Of a stretch of 64,000 nt of DNA, positions 16,769 through 25,382 are shown in pieces. The position numbers and the translations under genes were made by a program. Origin of the DNA: CAWDVH01 sp963805705 (GTDB lineage: Bacteria > Actinomycetota > Actinomycetes > Streptosporangiales > Streptosporangiaceae). The DNA is taken from assembly GCA_963805705.1 (NCBI GenBank), contig CAWDVH010000004.1, positions 1,178,001 to 1,242,000 of the forward strand, in the 5' to 3' direction. A model generated the notes under the pieces. It made no database searches. It was not told the origin of the DNA and was given only the letters and a program-made list of their open reading frames with translations. Position 1 is the first letter of the stretch. Each line of letters opens with the position of its first letter.

Positions 16769-17524
16769 ATGAGACAGACTGGATGGGTGGACTGGGCGCC
16801 TGGGTACCGCGAGCTCGCGCCGCCGGACGCGCTGCGCGGCGAGATTCACTGCCTGTGGGTCAGTGTCGGGCCGGCCGCCGCCGACTCGCCGACCCGGGTG
16901 CTGCCCGATGCGTGCACCGACCTGATCTGGCAGTCCGGCGTGGGCGCCTTCGTCGCCGGGCCGGACACCGGGCCTGCGCCGGCCGGGCTGCCGCCGGGGG
17001 CGGTCCTGGTCGGGGCGCGATTTCGGCCCGGTGCCGGCGGCGCCGCGCTCGGGTTGCCGCTCAGCGAGCTGCTCGACCAGCGGGTCGATGCCGCCGATCT
17101 GGCCTCAGTGCCGGACCGGCAGCTGCCCGGATCGCTGGCCCCCGCCGAGGCGATGGACAGGATCAGCCGGATCGCCGCGCACATGGTGGCCGAGCGCCCG
17201 GCCGACCGGCTGGTGCTGGAGGCGGCCCGGCAGCTCAGCCGGCCAGGGGCGCGGGCGGAGCTGATCGCCGGGCGCCTGGGGATCAGCGAGCGCCAGCTCC
17301 GCCGCCGCTGCCAGGCCGCCGTGGGCTACGGGCCGCGGACCCTGCACCGGGTGCTCAGGTTCCGGCGCTTCGTGTCCCTCATCGACAGCGCGGGAGCCGC
17401 CGCTGACCTGGCCGGGGCCGCTGCGCAGGCGGGCTATGCCGATCAGGCTCACCTCACCAGGGAGAGCCGCCGCCTGGCCGGGCTGCCTCCCGGCGCCCTC
17501 GCGCGGGAGCGGGCCGGCGCGTAA
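16769..17524 (+). CDS. AraC family transcriptional regulator
   Basis: A 251-residue regulator. The N-terminal 130 residues (APPDALRGEIHCLWVS, VLPDACTDLIWQ) match the DUF6597-type sensor seen in short AraC proteins. The C-terminal domain (about 165-245) has two helix-turn-helices, with RLGISERQLRRRCQAAVGYG and AAQAGYADQAHLTRESRRLAG as recognition regions. These regulators often control the divergent neighbour, here the QW-repeat protein. The ATG at 16769 begins with MRQTGWVDWAPG, as in relatives; an AAGCGG sequence lies upstream. Confidence 0.87.
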   Translation: MRQTGWVDWAPGYRELAPPDALRGEIHCLWVSVGPAAADSPTRVLPDACTDLIWQSGVGAFVAGPDTGPAPAGLPPGAVLVGARFRPGAGGAALGLPLSELLDQRVDAADLASVPDRQLPGSLAPAEAMDRISRIAAHMVAERPADRLVLEAARQLSRPGARAELIAGRLGISERQLRRRCQAAVGYGPRTLHRVLRFRRFVSLIDSAGAAADLAGAAAQAGYADQAHLTRESRRLAGLPPGALARERAGA

Positions 17525-17660
17525 GAGCACGGCGGCCAGGCTCGGATCGGCCGAGGGGGCAGTGACCGGGCTGGCCGGGCTCCGGGTCGTTTCCCCTCCT
17601 CTCATACCGCGGTAGGGGAGGCCCTGCGCCGCTGGGGGCGCGCGAGCAGGCCGCGGCAGA

Positions 17661-18929
17661 GTGCATGCTGGTGAGGTGACGGGATCATCTTCCTCGCGCC
17701 TGCGCGACCCGGTGCCGCAGGCGGGTCCGCGGACGTCCTGGCCTGGCTCGCTGGTGGAGCGGGCCCTGGCCCTGCTGCTGGCTGACTACCGGCGCCCGGC
17801 CGGCCCGATCGCGATCGCCGCGGTGCTCGCACTGGCCGCGGTGCTGGGACGGGCCGACAATGAGGGCCCGTTCCATCCCCCGCTGGCGATCATCCTTGGT
17901 CTGCTGGCCACCGTGCCGATCGTCATCATCCGGCGGTTCCCGGCCTTCGCCATCGCGGTCATGCTGACGGCCGGTGCCGTGTTCGTCATGTTCGGCCGCC
18001 TGTCCTGGTCCGCGGGGGCGGTGGCGGGCTGGCTGATCGCGCTGGCCGCCTGCCCGGTGCTGCTGTCGCGTCGCCGGGCGGTCACGGCCGTGGTGCTTAC
18101 CGAGGGAGCGGTCCTGCTGGCGACGCTCGGGCTGGCCGGGAATGCGACGCCGTGGGACGCGACGATCGCCGAGGCCCTCGCGGTGATCGCGGCCTGGGGA
18201 GCCGGGGAGCTGCTGCGGGCCCGGCGGCAGTCAGCGCTGGACCAGGCGGCCGCCGCCGCGCAGGTCCGGCACCTGAGCGAGCGCGACGCCGTGGCCAGGG
18301 AACGCGCGTCGATCGCCCGCGAGCTGCATGACGTGGTCGCGCATCACGTATCGATGATCGCGGTGCGGGCGGCGACGGCTCCGTACTCGATCAGCGGGCT
18401 CCCGGCGCCGGGCGAGGCGGCCTTCGGCGAGATCGCCGAGGAGGCCCGCACCGCGCTCACCGAGCTGCGGGTTGTCCTGGGCGTGCTGCGCGCCCCTGGC
18501 CGGGCCGCCGAGGGCGCGCCGCAGCCGCGCCTGGCCGACCTGGACTGCCTGCTGAGCCGGATGGCCAGCGCCGGGACGGACGTCGCGATGGCGGCCCGCG
18601 GCACGCCCCGCTCGCTGCCGGCCTCAGTGGAGCTGTGCGGCTACCGCCTCGTGCAGGAGGCGCTGACCAACGCGGGACGCCATGCACCAGGCAGCACGGT
18701 ACGAGTGGACCTCGGCTATCAGCCGGACGCGCTGAGCGTGCGGATCAGCAACGGCCCGGCGCGGTATCCGGCGGCGGATCCGACGGCGGCCGCCAGCGGC
18801 TACGGGCTGACCGGCCTGCGAGAGCGGGTGGAGATGCTGGGCGGCCAGTTCGGGGCCGGACCCGATGGCCACGGCGGCTTCCTGGTGACGGCACTGCTGC
18901 CGGTACCGGCCGAGGGCGGCCCGCGATGA
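17661..18929 (+). CDS. Sensor histidine kinase, HisKA_3 type
   Basis: A 422-residue membrane kinase. About five transmembrane helices fill residues 45-185 with little extracellular sequence, so it may sense the membrane itself. The dimerisation/phosphoacceptor helix is ARELHDVVAHHVSMIAVR, with the phospho-His near 223. The ATPase domain shows the N-box-like EALTNAGRHAPG and the G-box GYGLTGLRERVEMLGG. The layout is that of NarL-type systems. Its TGA overlaps the response-regulator ATG (ATGA). The start is uncertain between GTG at 17661 and 17676. A TACCGCGGTA palindrome (17605-17614) lies upstream and could be an autoregulatory site. Confidence 0.88.
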   Translation: MHAGEVTGSSSSRLRDPVPQAGPRTSWPGSLVERALALLLADYRRPAGPIAIAAVLALAAVLGRADNEGPFHPPLAIILGLLATVPIVIIRRFPAFAIAVMLTAGAVFVMFGRLSWSAGAVAGWLIALAACPVLLSRRRAVTAVVLTEGAVLLATLGLAGNATPWDATIAEALAVIAAWGAGELLRARRQSALDQAAAAAQVRHLSERDAVARERASIARELHDVVAHHVSMIAVRAATAPYSISGLPAPGEAAFGEIAEEARTALTELRVVLGVLRAPGRAAEGAPQPRLADLDCLLSRMASAGTDVAMAARGTPRSLPASVELCGYRLVQEALTNAGRHAPGSTVRVDLGYQPDALSVRISNGPARYPAADPTAAASGYGLTGLRERVEMLGGQFGAGPDGHGGFLVTALLPVPAEGGPR

Positions 18930-19711
18930 CCGGCGAGACCCCGGCCGGGCCGCTGCGGCTGCTGGTGGTCGACGATCAGGCGGTGGTGCGCCTGGGCTTC
19001 ACCGCGCTGCTCGACTCCGCCGATGACCTATCGGTCGTCGGCGTCGCCGGAGACGGGCAGGAGGCCATCCGGCTGGCCCGCCAGCTCGCGCCCGACGTGG
19101 TGCTCATGGACATCCGGATGCCGGTCATGGGCGGTATCGAGGCGACCCGCGTGCTGCGTGAGCTGCCGTCGCCGCCCAGGGTGCTCGTGCTGACCACGTT
19201 CGACCTCGATGACTACGTCTATGACGCCCTTCGGGCCGGCGCCAGCGGCTTCCTGCTCAAGGACGCCACGCCGGAGGAGATCCTCAATGCCGTGCGCGTG
19301 ATCGGCGCGGGCGATGCCCTGCTGGCGCCGGCGGTGACCAGCAGGCTGATCGCCGAGTTCGCGGCGCGGGCCACGCTGGCCCCGCCGCCGCAGCTGTCCA
19401 CCCTGACGGCGCGCGAGCACGAGGTTCTCCTGCTGGTGGCCCGCGGCCTGCCCAACGGCCAGATCGCCCGGGCGCTCGGCCTGGCCGAGCAGACCGTCAA
19501 GTCACATGTGAGCGCGATCCTGTTCAAGCTGGGCCTGCGGGACCGCGTCCAGGCGGTCATCCTCGCTTACGAGTCCGGCCTGGTGATCCCCGGCAGTGCC
19601 GACGCCGGGCCCGCCGCCGGCCCGGCCGTCAGCACCGCCGTCCCCCGCGCGGGCGAGGCCCGCCGGGTTCCTGGCCGAGCGTCCGGGCGTCCGCACGATG
19701 CGGGCCGCTGA
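18926..19711 (+). CDS. Response regulator, NarL/LuxR type
   Basis: A 261-residue partner of the kinase just upstream. The receiver domain (10-125) has the acidic pair D16-D17, phosphoacceptor D62 in VVLMDIRMPVMGG, and FLLKDA with the conserved Lys. The LuxR helix-turn-helix lies at about 158-220 (LTAREHEVLLLVARGLPNGQ then EQTVKSHVSAILFKLG). After about 225 there is a Pro/Ala/Arg-rich tail of some 35 residues not needed for the fold. It starts on the ATGA shared with the kinase, so the two are translationally coupled. The target genes are unknown. Confidence 0.92.
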   Translation: MTGETPAGPLRLLVVDDQAVVRLGFTALLDSADDLSVVGVAGDGQEAIRLARQLAPDVVLMDIRMPVMGGIEATRVLRELPSPPRVLVLTTFDLDDYVYDALRAGASGFLLKDATPEEILNAVRVIGAGDALLAPAVTSRLIAEFAARATLAPPPQLSTLTAREHEVLLLVARGLPNGQIARALGLAEQTVKSHVSAILFKLGLRDRVQAVILAYESGLVIPGSADAGPAAGPAVSTAVPRAGEARRVPGRASGRPHDAGR

Positions 19712-20813
19712 CTGGCTGGCCATGGACGACCTCCTCGCGGCCGCGTCAGCCGCGCTCGGCGCAGCGCTGACTCATCCGGCGGATCTAGGCGGCAGCACGC
19801 GCTCGATGGTGCTGCGCTGCCGTGACTCCCGCGGCGGCAGCGTGGTCGTCAAGTCCTACCTGCCGACCGCCCAGGGCGGCCGCGATTTCGCGGCCGAGGC
19901 GTCGGGGCTGGCCTTCACCGCGGCGACCGGCGTGGGGCCGCGCCTGCTGGCGGCCGACCGGGCCGTCCCGCTGATCGTGATGACCGACCTCGGTGACGCG
20001 CCGAGCCTCGCTGACGTGCTGCTGGGCGAGTCCGCCGAGGCGGCGGAGGCCGCGCTGCTCGCCTGGGCGGCGGCCTGCGGTCAGCTGGCCGCCCGGACCG
20101 CGGGGCGGCAAGGGGAGCTGGCCCGCCTCCGAGCGGCCTACCCGAGCGGCGGGGGATCGCTCGGAGATACGCACTGGCTCGCGGGCTGCGTCCGGTCAGC
20201 GGCCGGCCTGGCCGCCCTCCTGGACGTCACGCCGCCACCGGGCCTGGCCGGCGACCTGGCCGCCGTGGCCGCCGTCCTGCAGCCGGGCGCCTACGAGGTC
20301 TTCTCGCCCGGCGATATCTGCCCGGACAACAATCTGCTGACATCCGGCGGCCTGCGCTTTCTCGACTACGAGAGCGCGGAGTTTCACTCAGTGTTCCTGG
20401 ACGCGGCCTACCTCCGGATGCCGTTCAGCACGTGCTGGTGCGTTTTCCGGCTTCCTGGTGACCTGGCCGGGGCGGCCGAGGCGGCCTACCGGGCTGAGCT
20501 GCGCGGCGTCTTCCCTGACCTGGCCGCAGACGCGACGTGGCGGCCGGGCGTCCTGCGGGCGGTCGCGGCGTGGACGATTCACTGCATGAGCTACCTGCTG
20601 GACCGATCCGTCGTGGCGGACAAGCCGATGCATGATTCCCGCGCCCCCGTGCCCACCGCCCGCCAGCTGCTGCGCTACCGCTGGCAGGTGCTCGGTGCTG
20701 AGCTTGACTCGGCTGGAGAGCTGCCCGCGCTCGCCGAGCTGACGCGCCGCCTGCTGACCGCGACGGAGCACTGGCAGGTGCCGGACCTGCCGCTCTACCC
20801 GGCGTGGGCCTGA
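19698..20813 (+). CDS. APH-like phosphotransferase family protein
   Basis: A 371-residue protein with an aminoglycoside-phosphotransferase/choline-kinase-like fold. The ATP-binding lobe has SVVVKSY and the catalytic loop is FSPGDICPDNNLL (about 210-222), with Asp and Asn spaced as in the HGDxxxxN loop although the His is replaced by Pro. The metal-binding motif is FLDYESAEF. The variant loop suggests a diverged substrate, so aminoglycoside resistance is not implied. The ATG at 19698 overlaps the response-regulator gene by 14 bases; the three genes form one unit. It converges with the AlkD-like gene, 9 bases between stops. Confidence 0.7.
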   Translation: MRAADWLAMDDLLAAASAALGAALTHPADLGGSTRSMVLRCRDSRGGSVVVKSYLPTAQGGRDFAAEASGLAFTAATGVGPRLLAADRAVPLIVMTDLGDAPSLADVLLGESAEAAEAALLAWAAACGQLAARTAGRQGELARLRAAYPSGGGSLGDTHWLAGCVRSAAGLAALLDVTPPPGLAGDLAAVAAVLQPGAYEVFSPGDICPDNNLLTSGGLRFLDYESAEFHSVFLDAAYLRMPFSTCWCVFRLPGDLAGAAEAAYRAELRGVFPDLAADATWRPGVLRAVAAWTIHCMSYLLDRSVVADKPMHDSRAPVPTARQLLRYRWQVLGAELDSAGELPALAELTRRLLTATEHWQVPDLPLYPAWA

Positions 20814-20822
20814 TCAGCGGGC

Positions 20823-21587
20823 TCAGGGCGGCCCGGGTGCGACGGGACGCCTGGCCCGGTAGCCGGCCAGCAGCCGCTCGCGCACCTCGGCCGGCAGCGG
20901 CTTGACCGCCTCGCGCATGGTGACACCGGATGCCCGGTGCACGCGCGGCGCCAGCCAGTCGGCCACCAGCTCGGGACGGCGCTTGGCCGTCTCGCGCAGG
21001 ACCCAGCCGATGGCCTTGCGGATGAAGAACTCCTTCTCCTCCAGCATCTGGTCGGCGTACCGGCCGAACCGCTCGAAATCGCCCTCGCCCCGGCGCAGCG
21101 GCACCAGCAGGGCCAGCAGTGCCGAGCGCCGCAGCCAGAAGTCATCGTCGGCGGCCCACCGGTCCAGCGTGCGGTTCAGCTCAGGGAAGCGCTCGGTGAG
21201 GCGGCCCGCGACGTCGGCGGCCAGGCCGTCGACCAGCGCCCAGGTCCCCGCAGCACGCAGCAGGTCCTCCAGCAGGCCCATGTCGCCCGCGGCCAGCAGG
21301 CGGGTCCTGCGCGTGAGCAGGAGGGCAGCAGCCATCCGGCACTCAAACGGCGGCCGTGCCCACAGTGCCCTGGTGACATCCGTCAGCTCGTCATGGGCCA
21401 GGGCCGGCCTGGCCCGGCACCAGGACGTGATGGTCGCACGGATGGCCGGGACAGTCGTGCCCGTGAACTCCAGGTCGCTCTTGAGGTAGGCCTTCGCGCT
21501 GGCCGCCCGCTCCGGCGTGCCAAGCTCCCGCAGCGCGTCTTCGATAGCCGCCGCCTGCACTGTGGCGGCACGAGGGACCTGAGTCAC
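20823..21587 (-). CDS. DNA alkylation repair protein (AlkD-like)
   Basis: A 254-residue all-helical HEAT-repeat protein of the AlkC/AlkD superfamily. Typical segments are KAYLKSDLEFTGTTVPAIR (about 34-52), DNA-groove residues WALVDGLA, DFWLRRSALLALL, and FFIRKAIGWVLRE. Bacillus cereus AlkD (237 residues) excises N3- and N7-alkyl purines by non-base-flipping chemistry; length and motif order agree. The GTG at 21587 is chosen because sequence upstream of it is not conserved in kind and AGGG lies 12 bases before. It is divergent from the shortened SDR gene. Confidence 0.8.
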   Translation of the reverse strand: MTQVPRAATVQAAAIEDALRELGTPERAASAKAYLKSDLEFTGTTVPAIRATITSWCRARPALAHDELTDVTRALWARPPFECRMAAALLLTRRTRLLAAGDMGLLEDLLRAAGTWALVDGLAADVAGRLTERFPELNRTLDRWAADDDFWLRRSALLALLVPLRRGEGDFERFGRYADQMLEEKEFFIRKAIGWVLRETAKRRPELVADWLAPRVHRASGVTMREAVKPLPAEVRERLLAGYRARRPVAPGPP

Positions 21588-21651
21588 AAACGCCGACCCT
21601 ATGACACCCGTCGATGCGCCGACTCGGTAGGACCGCTGGGATACTCCTGCC

Positions 21652-22020
21652 ATGGCGAGACTAGAACAGAAGTCAGCCCTGGTGACGGGTGCATCGCGCG
21701 GCATCGGCCGGGCCATTGCCGAGCGCCTGGCGGCTTATGCCGCCAGCAAGGCCGCCCTGGAGCTGCTCAGCCGGGTGGCCTCCCATGAGTTCGGCGGCCG
21801 GGGGATCACCGTCAACTCCGTCCTGCCCGGCGCCACCGACACCGACCTGTTCCGCCTGCGGAACCCGCCGGGTGAGGGCTGGGAGCGGATTGCTGCCCGG
21901 ACGTCGATGCGACGCATCGGCCAGCCGGCCGACGTGGCCGACGTGGTGGCGTTCCTGGCCAGCGAGGAGGCACGCTGGATGACCGGTCAGAGCATCCGGG
22001 CCGACGGGGGGCTGGCATGA
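21652..22020 (+). CDS. Internally deleted short-chain dehydrogenase/reductase (probable pseudogene)
   Basis: Only 122 residues remain, against about 245 in the family. The NAD(P)-binding TGASRGIG is at 12-19, but the sequence jumps from IAERLA directly to YAASK at 29-33, the catalytic Tyr/Lys motif that normally lies near residue 150. The missing middle (about 120-125 residues) holds most of the Rossmann strands, the NNAG motif and the catalytic Ser. The rest, GGRGITVNSVLPGATDTD and the C-terminal TGQSIRADGG, is normal. The deletion kept the frame. A complete Rossmann fold cannot form, so oxidoreductase activity is unlikely. Its stop overlaps the next start (ATGA), so it may persist as a translational leader. 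Confidence 0.8.
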   Translation: MARLEQKSALVTGASRGIGRAIAERLAAYAASKAALELLSRVASHEFGGRGITVNSVLPGATDTDLFRLRNPPGEGWERIAARTSMRRIGQPADVADVVAFLASEEARWMTGQSIRADGGLA

Positions 22021-22994
22021 CACCGGCGGCGGCGCGGTGGCAGGTGCCGACGCTCGTCGACGTGCTCGAAGCACGGCAGCGCATCTCGCCCTACCTGCGG
22101 CCGACCGCACTGTTCTCGTATCCGGGCATCGACCGGCTGGTGGGGGCCGAGGTGCACGTCAAGCACGAGAATCACCAGCCCGTCGGGGCCTTCAAGGTCA
22201 GGGGCGGCATCAACCTGCTCGCAGCCCTCGGCGCAGATGAGCGCACTGGCGGGGTGATGGCGGCCTCGACCGGCAACCACGGCCAGTCGGTCGCCTACGC
22301 GGCCCGGATCTTCGGCGTGCCCGCGACGATCTGCGTTCCCGAGCAGGCCAATCCGGTCAAGGTCGCCTCGATGCGCGACCTCGGTGCCGAGGTCGTCTTC
22401 CACGGCCACGATTTCGACGAGGCACGCGAGTACAGCGAGCAGCTCGCGCGGGAACGCGGCTGCCGCTACGTGCACTCCGGCAATGAGCCGCTGCTGATCG
22501 CGGGGGTTGGCACGCTGACTCTCGAGATCCTGCAGGAGCGGCCGCGCACCGACGTGATCATCGTCCCGGTCGGCGGGGGGAGCGGTGCCGCGGGCGCCTG
22601 TATTGTCGCCAAGGCCATTAACCCGCAGATCAGGGTCATCGGGGTCCAGTCTGAAGCGGCACCGGCCGCCTTCCGATCCTGGCGCGAGCGGCGCCTGGTC
22701 GAGGACAAGACGGAAACCTTCGCCGAAGGACTGGCCACCCGGACCGCGTTCGAGCTCCCGCAGCAGATCCTGTGGCAGTGGCTCGACGATTTCGTGCTGG
22801 TCAGCGACGACGAGATCCGCGCCGCCCAGGCCCTGCTGATAGAGCTGACCCGCAATCTGGCCGAGGCCGCGGGCGCGGCCTGCCTGGCCGCCGCCCTGCG
22901 CCTGCGCGATCAGATCTCCGCCCAGCGGGTCGCGCTGGTCCTGAGCGGCGGCAACGCCAGCCGGGAGCAGATCCTCGACGTGCTGGCGACCTGA
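22017..22994 (+). CDS. PLP-dependent threonine/serine dehydratase-like enzyme
   Basis: A 325-residue fold-type II PLP enzyme. The Schiff-base Lys is K60 in VGAFKVRGG, the substrate/phosphate segments are STGNHGQSVAYAA and VGGGSGAAG, and LSGGNAS near the C-terminus contacts the pyridine ring. No ACT regulatory domain follows, so it resembles catabolic threonine/serine ammonia-lyases or the EutB-type hydroxyectoine dehydratases rather than biosynthetic IlvA. The substrate is undecided. It starts on an ATGA overlap with the deleted SDR and is followed after 14 bases by a methyltransferase, so the three form an operon. Confidence 0.82.
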   Translation: MTPAAARWQVPTLVDVLEARQRISPYLRPTALFSYPGIDRLVGAEVHVKHENHQPVGAFKVRGGINLLAALGADERTGGVMAASTGNHGQSVAYAARIFGVPATICVPEQANPVKVASMRDLGAEVVFHGHDFDEAREYSEQLARERGCRYVHSGNEPLLIAGVGTLTLEILQERPRTDVIIVPVGGGSGAAGACIVAKAINPQIRVIGVQSEAAPAAFRSWRERRLVEDKTETFAEGLATRTAFELPQQILWQWLDDFVLVSDDEIRAAQALLIELTRNLAEAAGAACLAAALRLRDQISAQRVALVLSGGNASREQILDVLAT

Positions 22995-23008
22995 TCGGCA
23001 GGGTGGTG

Positions 23009-23797
23009 ATGGAGCTGGGCTTTCACGGTGAGGTCGCGGACTTCTACCACCGCTACCGGCGCGGATATCCGCCGGCCGTCATCGACGCGCTGGGGCGGGC
23101 GTTCGGGCTGACCGGAGACGACATCGTTGTTGATCTCGGCTGCGGGACCGGCCAGCTGGCCCTGCCGATAGCCAGACGGGTGCGTTTCGTAATGGGGATG
23201 GATCCTGAGCCGGACATGCTGCTGCAGGGCCGGCGAGCTGCGGCTGAGCAGGGCGTGGCCAATGTGAGCTGGATGGTCGCGGCGGACTCCGACGTGCCGG
23301 CGCTGGGCGCCCTGCTGGGGCGCGGGAGCATTGCCGCGGTGACGATCGGCCAGGCGCTGCACTGGATGAGCCGCGATGAGCTGTTCGCGGCGGTGCGGCC
23401 GCTGGTCAGGCGCGGCGGCGGCGTGGCCGTGGTGACCAACGGTACGCCGCTGTGGCTGCAGGACTCGGACTGGTCGCGGGCGCTGCTCGACTGGATGGAG
23501 CAGTGGCTGGGCGTCCGGCCCGCCCATCCGTGCGGCACCGATGAGGCCAGCCAGCGCCGGTACCGCGACAGCCTGGCCGCCGCCGGCTTTGAGGTATGCC
23601 AGGCCGTCGTTGAGTACGGCGGCGAGCTGGACCTGGACCAGATCGTCGGCGGTGTCTACTCGGCCCTGCGCGCCGACCAGCTGCCGTCGCCGGCGAAGCG
23701 GCCAGAGATCGCCGGGCAGATCCGCCGGGCCCTGGACCCGTACGCGCCGTTCAGCGAGGACGTCCGCGTGATCATGCTCACCGGCCGGACCGGCTAG
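23009..23797 (+). CDS. Class I SAM-dependent methyltransferase
   Basis: A 262-residue methyltransferase. Motif I is VVDLGCGTGQLAL (about 42-54), followed by MGMDPEPDML for ribose binding; a post-I acidic/Trp region is QALHWMSRDELF. The order fits the Methyltransf_11/25 group that begins with a YxxxRRGYPPAVIDAL helix. The substrate is unknown. The ATG at 23009 has AGGG 6-7 bases upstream; GTG at 23003 or 23006 is possible. It is the last gene of the SDR/dehydratase operon and converges with the DUF1990 gene. Confidence 0.83.
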   Translation: MELGFHGEVADFYHRYRRGYPPAVIDALGRAFGLTGDDIVVDLGCGTGQLALPIARRVRFVMGMDPEPDMLLQGRRAAAEQGVANVSWMVAADSDVPALGALLGRGSIAAVTIGQALHWMSRDELFAAVRPLVRRGGGVAVVTNGTPLWLQDSDWSRALLDWMEQWLGVRPAHPCGTDEASQRRYRDSLAAAGFEVCQAVVEYGGELDLDQIVGGVYSALRADQLPSPAKRPEIAGQIRRALDPYAPFSEDVRVIMLTGRTG

Positions 23798-23814
23798 CTC
23801 CCGTTCCGCCGCCT

Positions 23815-23878
23815 ATTTCATGACCCACGAAATGATGTGCGTTGCTCCAGCCTCCAGGATCCTTCGCGATCATGAAAT
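23815..23878. repeat. Nine-base inverted repeat between convergent genes
   Basis: ATTTCATGA (23815-23823) and TCATGAAAT (23870-23878) are perfect inverted copies separated by 46 bases. They are unusually AT-rich for this sequence. They could form a long-loop terminator for the two convergent genes or be remnants of a small mobile element. Confidence 0.4.
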
Positions 23879-23913
23879 GGGGTTCATCCGGTCGAGGCCG
23901 GCCACCACGGCCT

Positions 23914-24486
23914 TCACGGCAGGTCCAGCCGGGCCGCCTGCCGCATTGCGCTCAGATAAGACCTGATCGTCCGGCGCTGCAGGAAGCGGCTCACGGGCGC
24001 GCCGAGCCGCGCCGCCGGGTGCCGCGGCCGGGAGAAGGCGACTACCCGGAAGCGCAGGCGGTCGCCGTCGCGCTCGACGTGGAACGCCTCCTCGCCCTGC
24101 TCTGGATGGGCGGGCAGGGTGCCGTATGCGAACCCGTAATGCCCCGGCTCGTCAATCACGTAGACCACCCGGCCCGCCGCGGTCACGAACCCGACCGGAA
24201 GGCGGATGACCAGCGCGAACGTCGCTCCCGGCTTGACGTCCTCGCCAGGAAAGATCGTCAGCCCGGCGCCCTGCTGTGCCTCCCACTGCCGCAGCGCGTC
24301 CGCCGAGCGGGCGAACCGGCTCTCATCGAAGCTGCCGAGGTCCGCTTCCCAGCGATCATGCTGGTACCCGGCGGGCATCGCGGCCGATGTAGCGCCCACC
24401 TCGGTGTAGGTAAGGTCAAGCGCGCCTTGCTCGCGGACGAGCCGGGACAGAGCTTCTAGCGACGGCGGCGACAACGACAGCAACAT
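23914..24486 (-). CDS. DUF1990 family protein
   Basis: A 190-residue protein of the DUF1990 (YndJ/UPF0548-like) family. Characteristic parts are LTYTEVGAT near residue 25, GYQHDRWEADLG, VIDEPGHYGFAYGTLPAHPE (about 110-129) with GEEAFHVERDGD, and the C-terminal RFLQRRTIRSYLSAM. The segment resembles START/SRPBCC-like beta sheets, but no function is established. The ATG at 24486 is preceded at 6 bases by CATTAT, a possible -10 box of a leaderless transcript. It converges with the methyltransferase gene. Confidence 0.82.
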   Translation of the reverse strand: MLLSLSPPSLEALSRLVREQGALDLTYTEVGATSAAMPAGYQHDRWEADLGSFDESRFARSADALRQWEAQQGAGLTIFPGEDVKPGATFALVIRLPVGFVTAAGRVVYVIDEPGHYGFAYGTLPAHPEQGEEAFHVERDGDRLRFRVVAFSRPRHPAARLGAPVSRFLQRRTIRSYLSAMRQAARLDLP

Positions 24487-24607
24487 CAGCCCATAATGTC
24501 ACCATCGTACCGCTATGGGGATAAGCCAGATCCCGGCTGACCTGCCGCTTTGATCACCCGGGCGAATGTATGCCTCCACCATCTGCGCGTGGGTGAAGCC
24601 GCTGCCG

Positions 24608-25252
24608 CTACGCGACGATCAGGTAGATGCTGTCGGCGACCAGCCAGAAGCCCACCACCAGCGACCCGACGATGATCGCCTGGTCCCGGTGATAGTCGAT
24701 CCAGGCCCGTATCTGCTCGAACCGGCCGGCCGCCACCGCTGGCGCGAAGGTCGCGTACAGCTCCATGACCAGGAAACTTGAGGTGGCCAGCAGGCAGAAG
24801 AGCACCAGGCTCAGGTAATCCCCCGCGGTGGCGAGCTTCGCTTGCACGATCGTCGCTGCGCCGGCGGCCACCAGCGTCCAGGGCTGCAGGAAGACGCCGA
24901 GCCCGGCGGCGGCCCACGGCGAGAGGCGGTCCAGCCTGGCCATCCAGGTCGGCGGCTTGCGCGGACGGCCCATGCGGCGGCGCTGCCGGACCGCGAAGAG
25001 GATCAGCACGACGCCGAGTGCCAGCTTGACCGCCAGGGCGGCGGTCGACGGGGCAGTGTGCGGCTTCGGCGGCTTGCCCCCGGTCACCAGGACCACGACC
25101 GCAATCACTGCCACCAGGCAGGCCAGCCAGCCGAGTATGAAGGCCAGCCCCTTCATGGTCCCCCGCTCGGCGGCCAGGATCAGGATGAACGCCACGATCG
25201 TGACCGGCTCCAGGGTGATGGCCAGCCCGATGATGATCAGGTTAAGTACCAC
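24608..25252 (-). CDS. GAP-family membrane protein (SfLAP-like)
   Basis: A 214-residue, six-helix membrane protein of the GAP family (Pfam SfLAP), related to mycobacterial proteins that take part in export of sulfolipid and glycopeptidolipid. The start VVLNLIIIGLAITLEPVTIV and the P-rich first helices are typical. A basic loop (VRQRRRMGRPRKPP, about 89-102) separates the two three-helix halves. The substrate here is unknown; sulfolipid is not implied. The start is a GTG with GAGGCG upstream. It lies downstream of lepB on the same strand, 130 bases apart, with a hairpin between. Confidence 0.75.
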   Translation of the reverse strand: MVLNLIIIGLAITLEPVTIVAFILILAAERGTMKGLAFILGWLACLVAVIAVVVLVTGGKPPKPHTAPSTAALAVKLALGVVLILFAVRQRRRMGRPRKPPTWMARLDRLSPWAAAGLGVFLQPWTLVAAGAATIVQAKLATAGDYLSLVLFCLLATSSFLVMELYATFAPAVAAGRFEQIRAWIDYHRDQAIIVGSLVVGFWLVADSIYLIVA

Positions 25253-25303
25253 ATGCGCCTCGCAGCCTGTTCCGTCAAGCGGTGCCGCGAGTATGGCCGA
25301 TGC

Positions 25304-25341
25304 CCCTGACCCTGGCCACCACCTCCGGAGGGTGATCAGGG
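25304..25341 (-). terminator. Hairpin between lepB and the GAP-family gene
   Basis: CCCTGACCCT (25304-25313) pairs with AGGG (25329-25332) and TCAGGG (25336-25341), leaving a three-base bulge. It follows the lepB stop by about 40 bases on the minus strand and may end the padR-lepB transcript. Confidence 0.4.
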
Positions 25342-25382
25342 TGCATGCCGATGGTACGGCCGATGGTTGCTCTCGCGGATCT

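Noticed and set aside
17605..17614. TACCGCGGTA palindrome before the sensor kinase as a firm operator
   Set aside because: GC-rich 10-base palindromes occur often in such DNA; noted in the kinase entry only.
19698..20813. Aminoglycoside resistance gene
   Set aside because: Only the fold matches; the catalytic loop His is Pro and no resistance-type motif is present.
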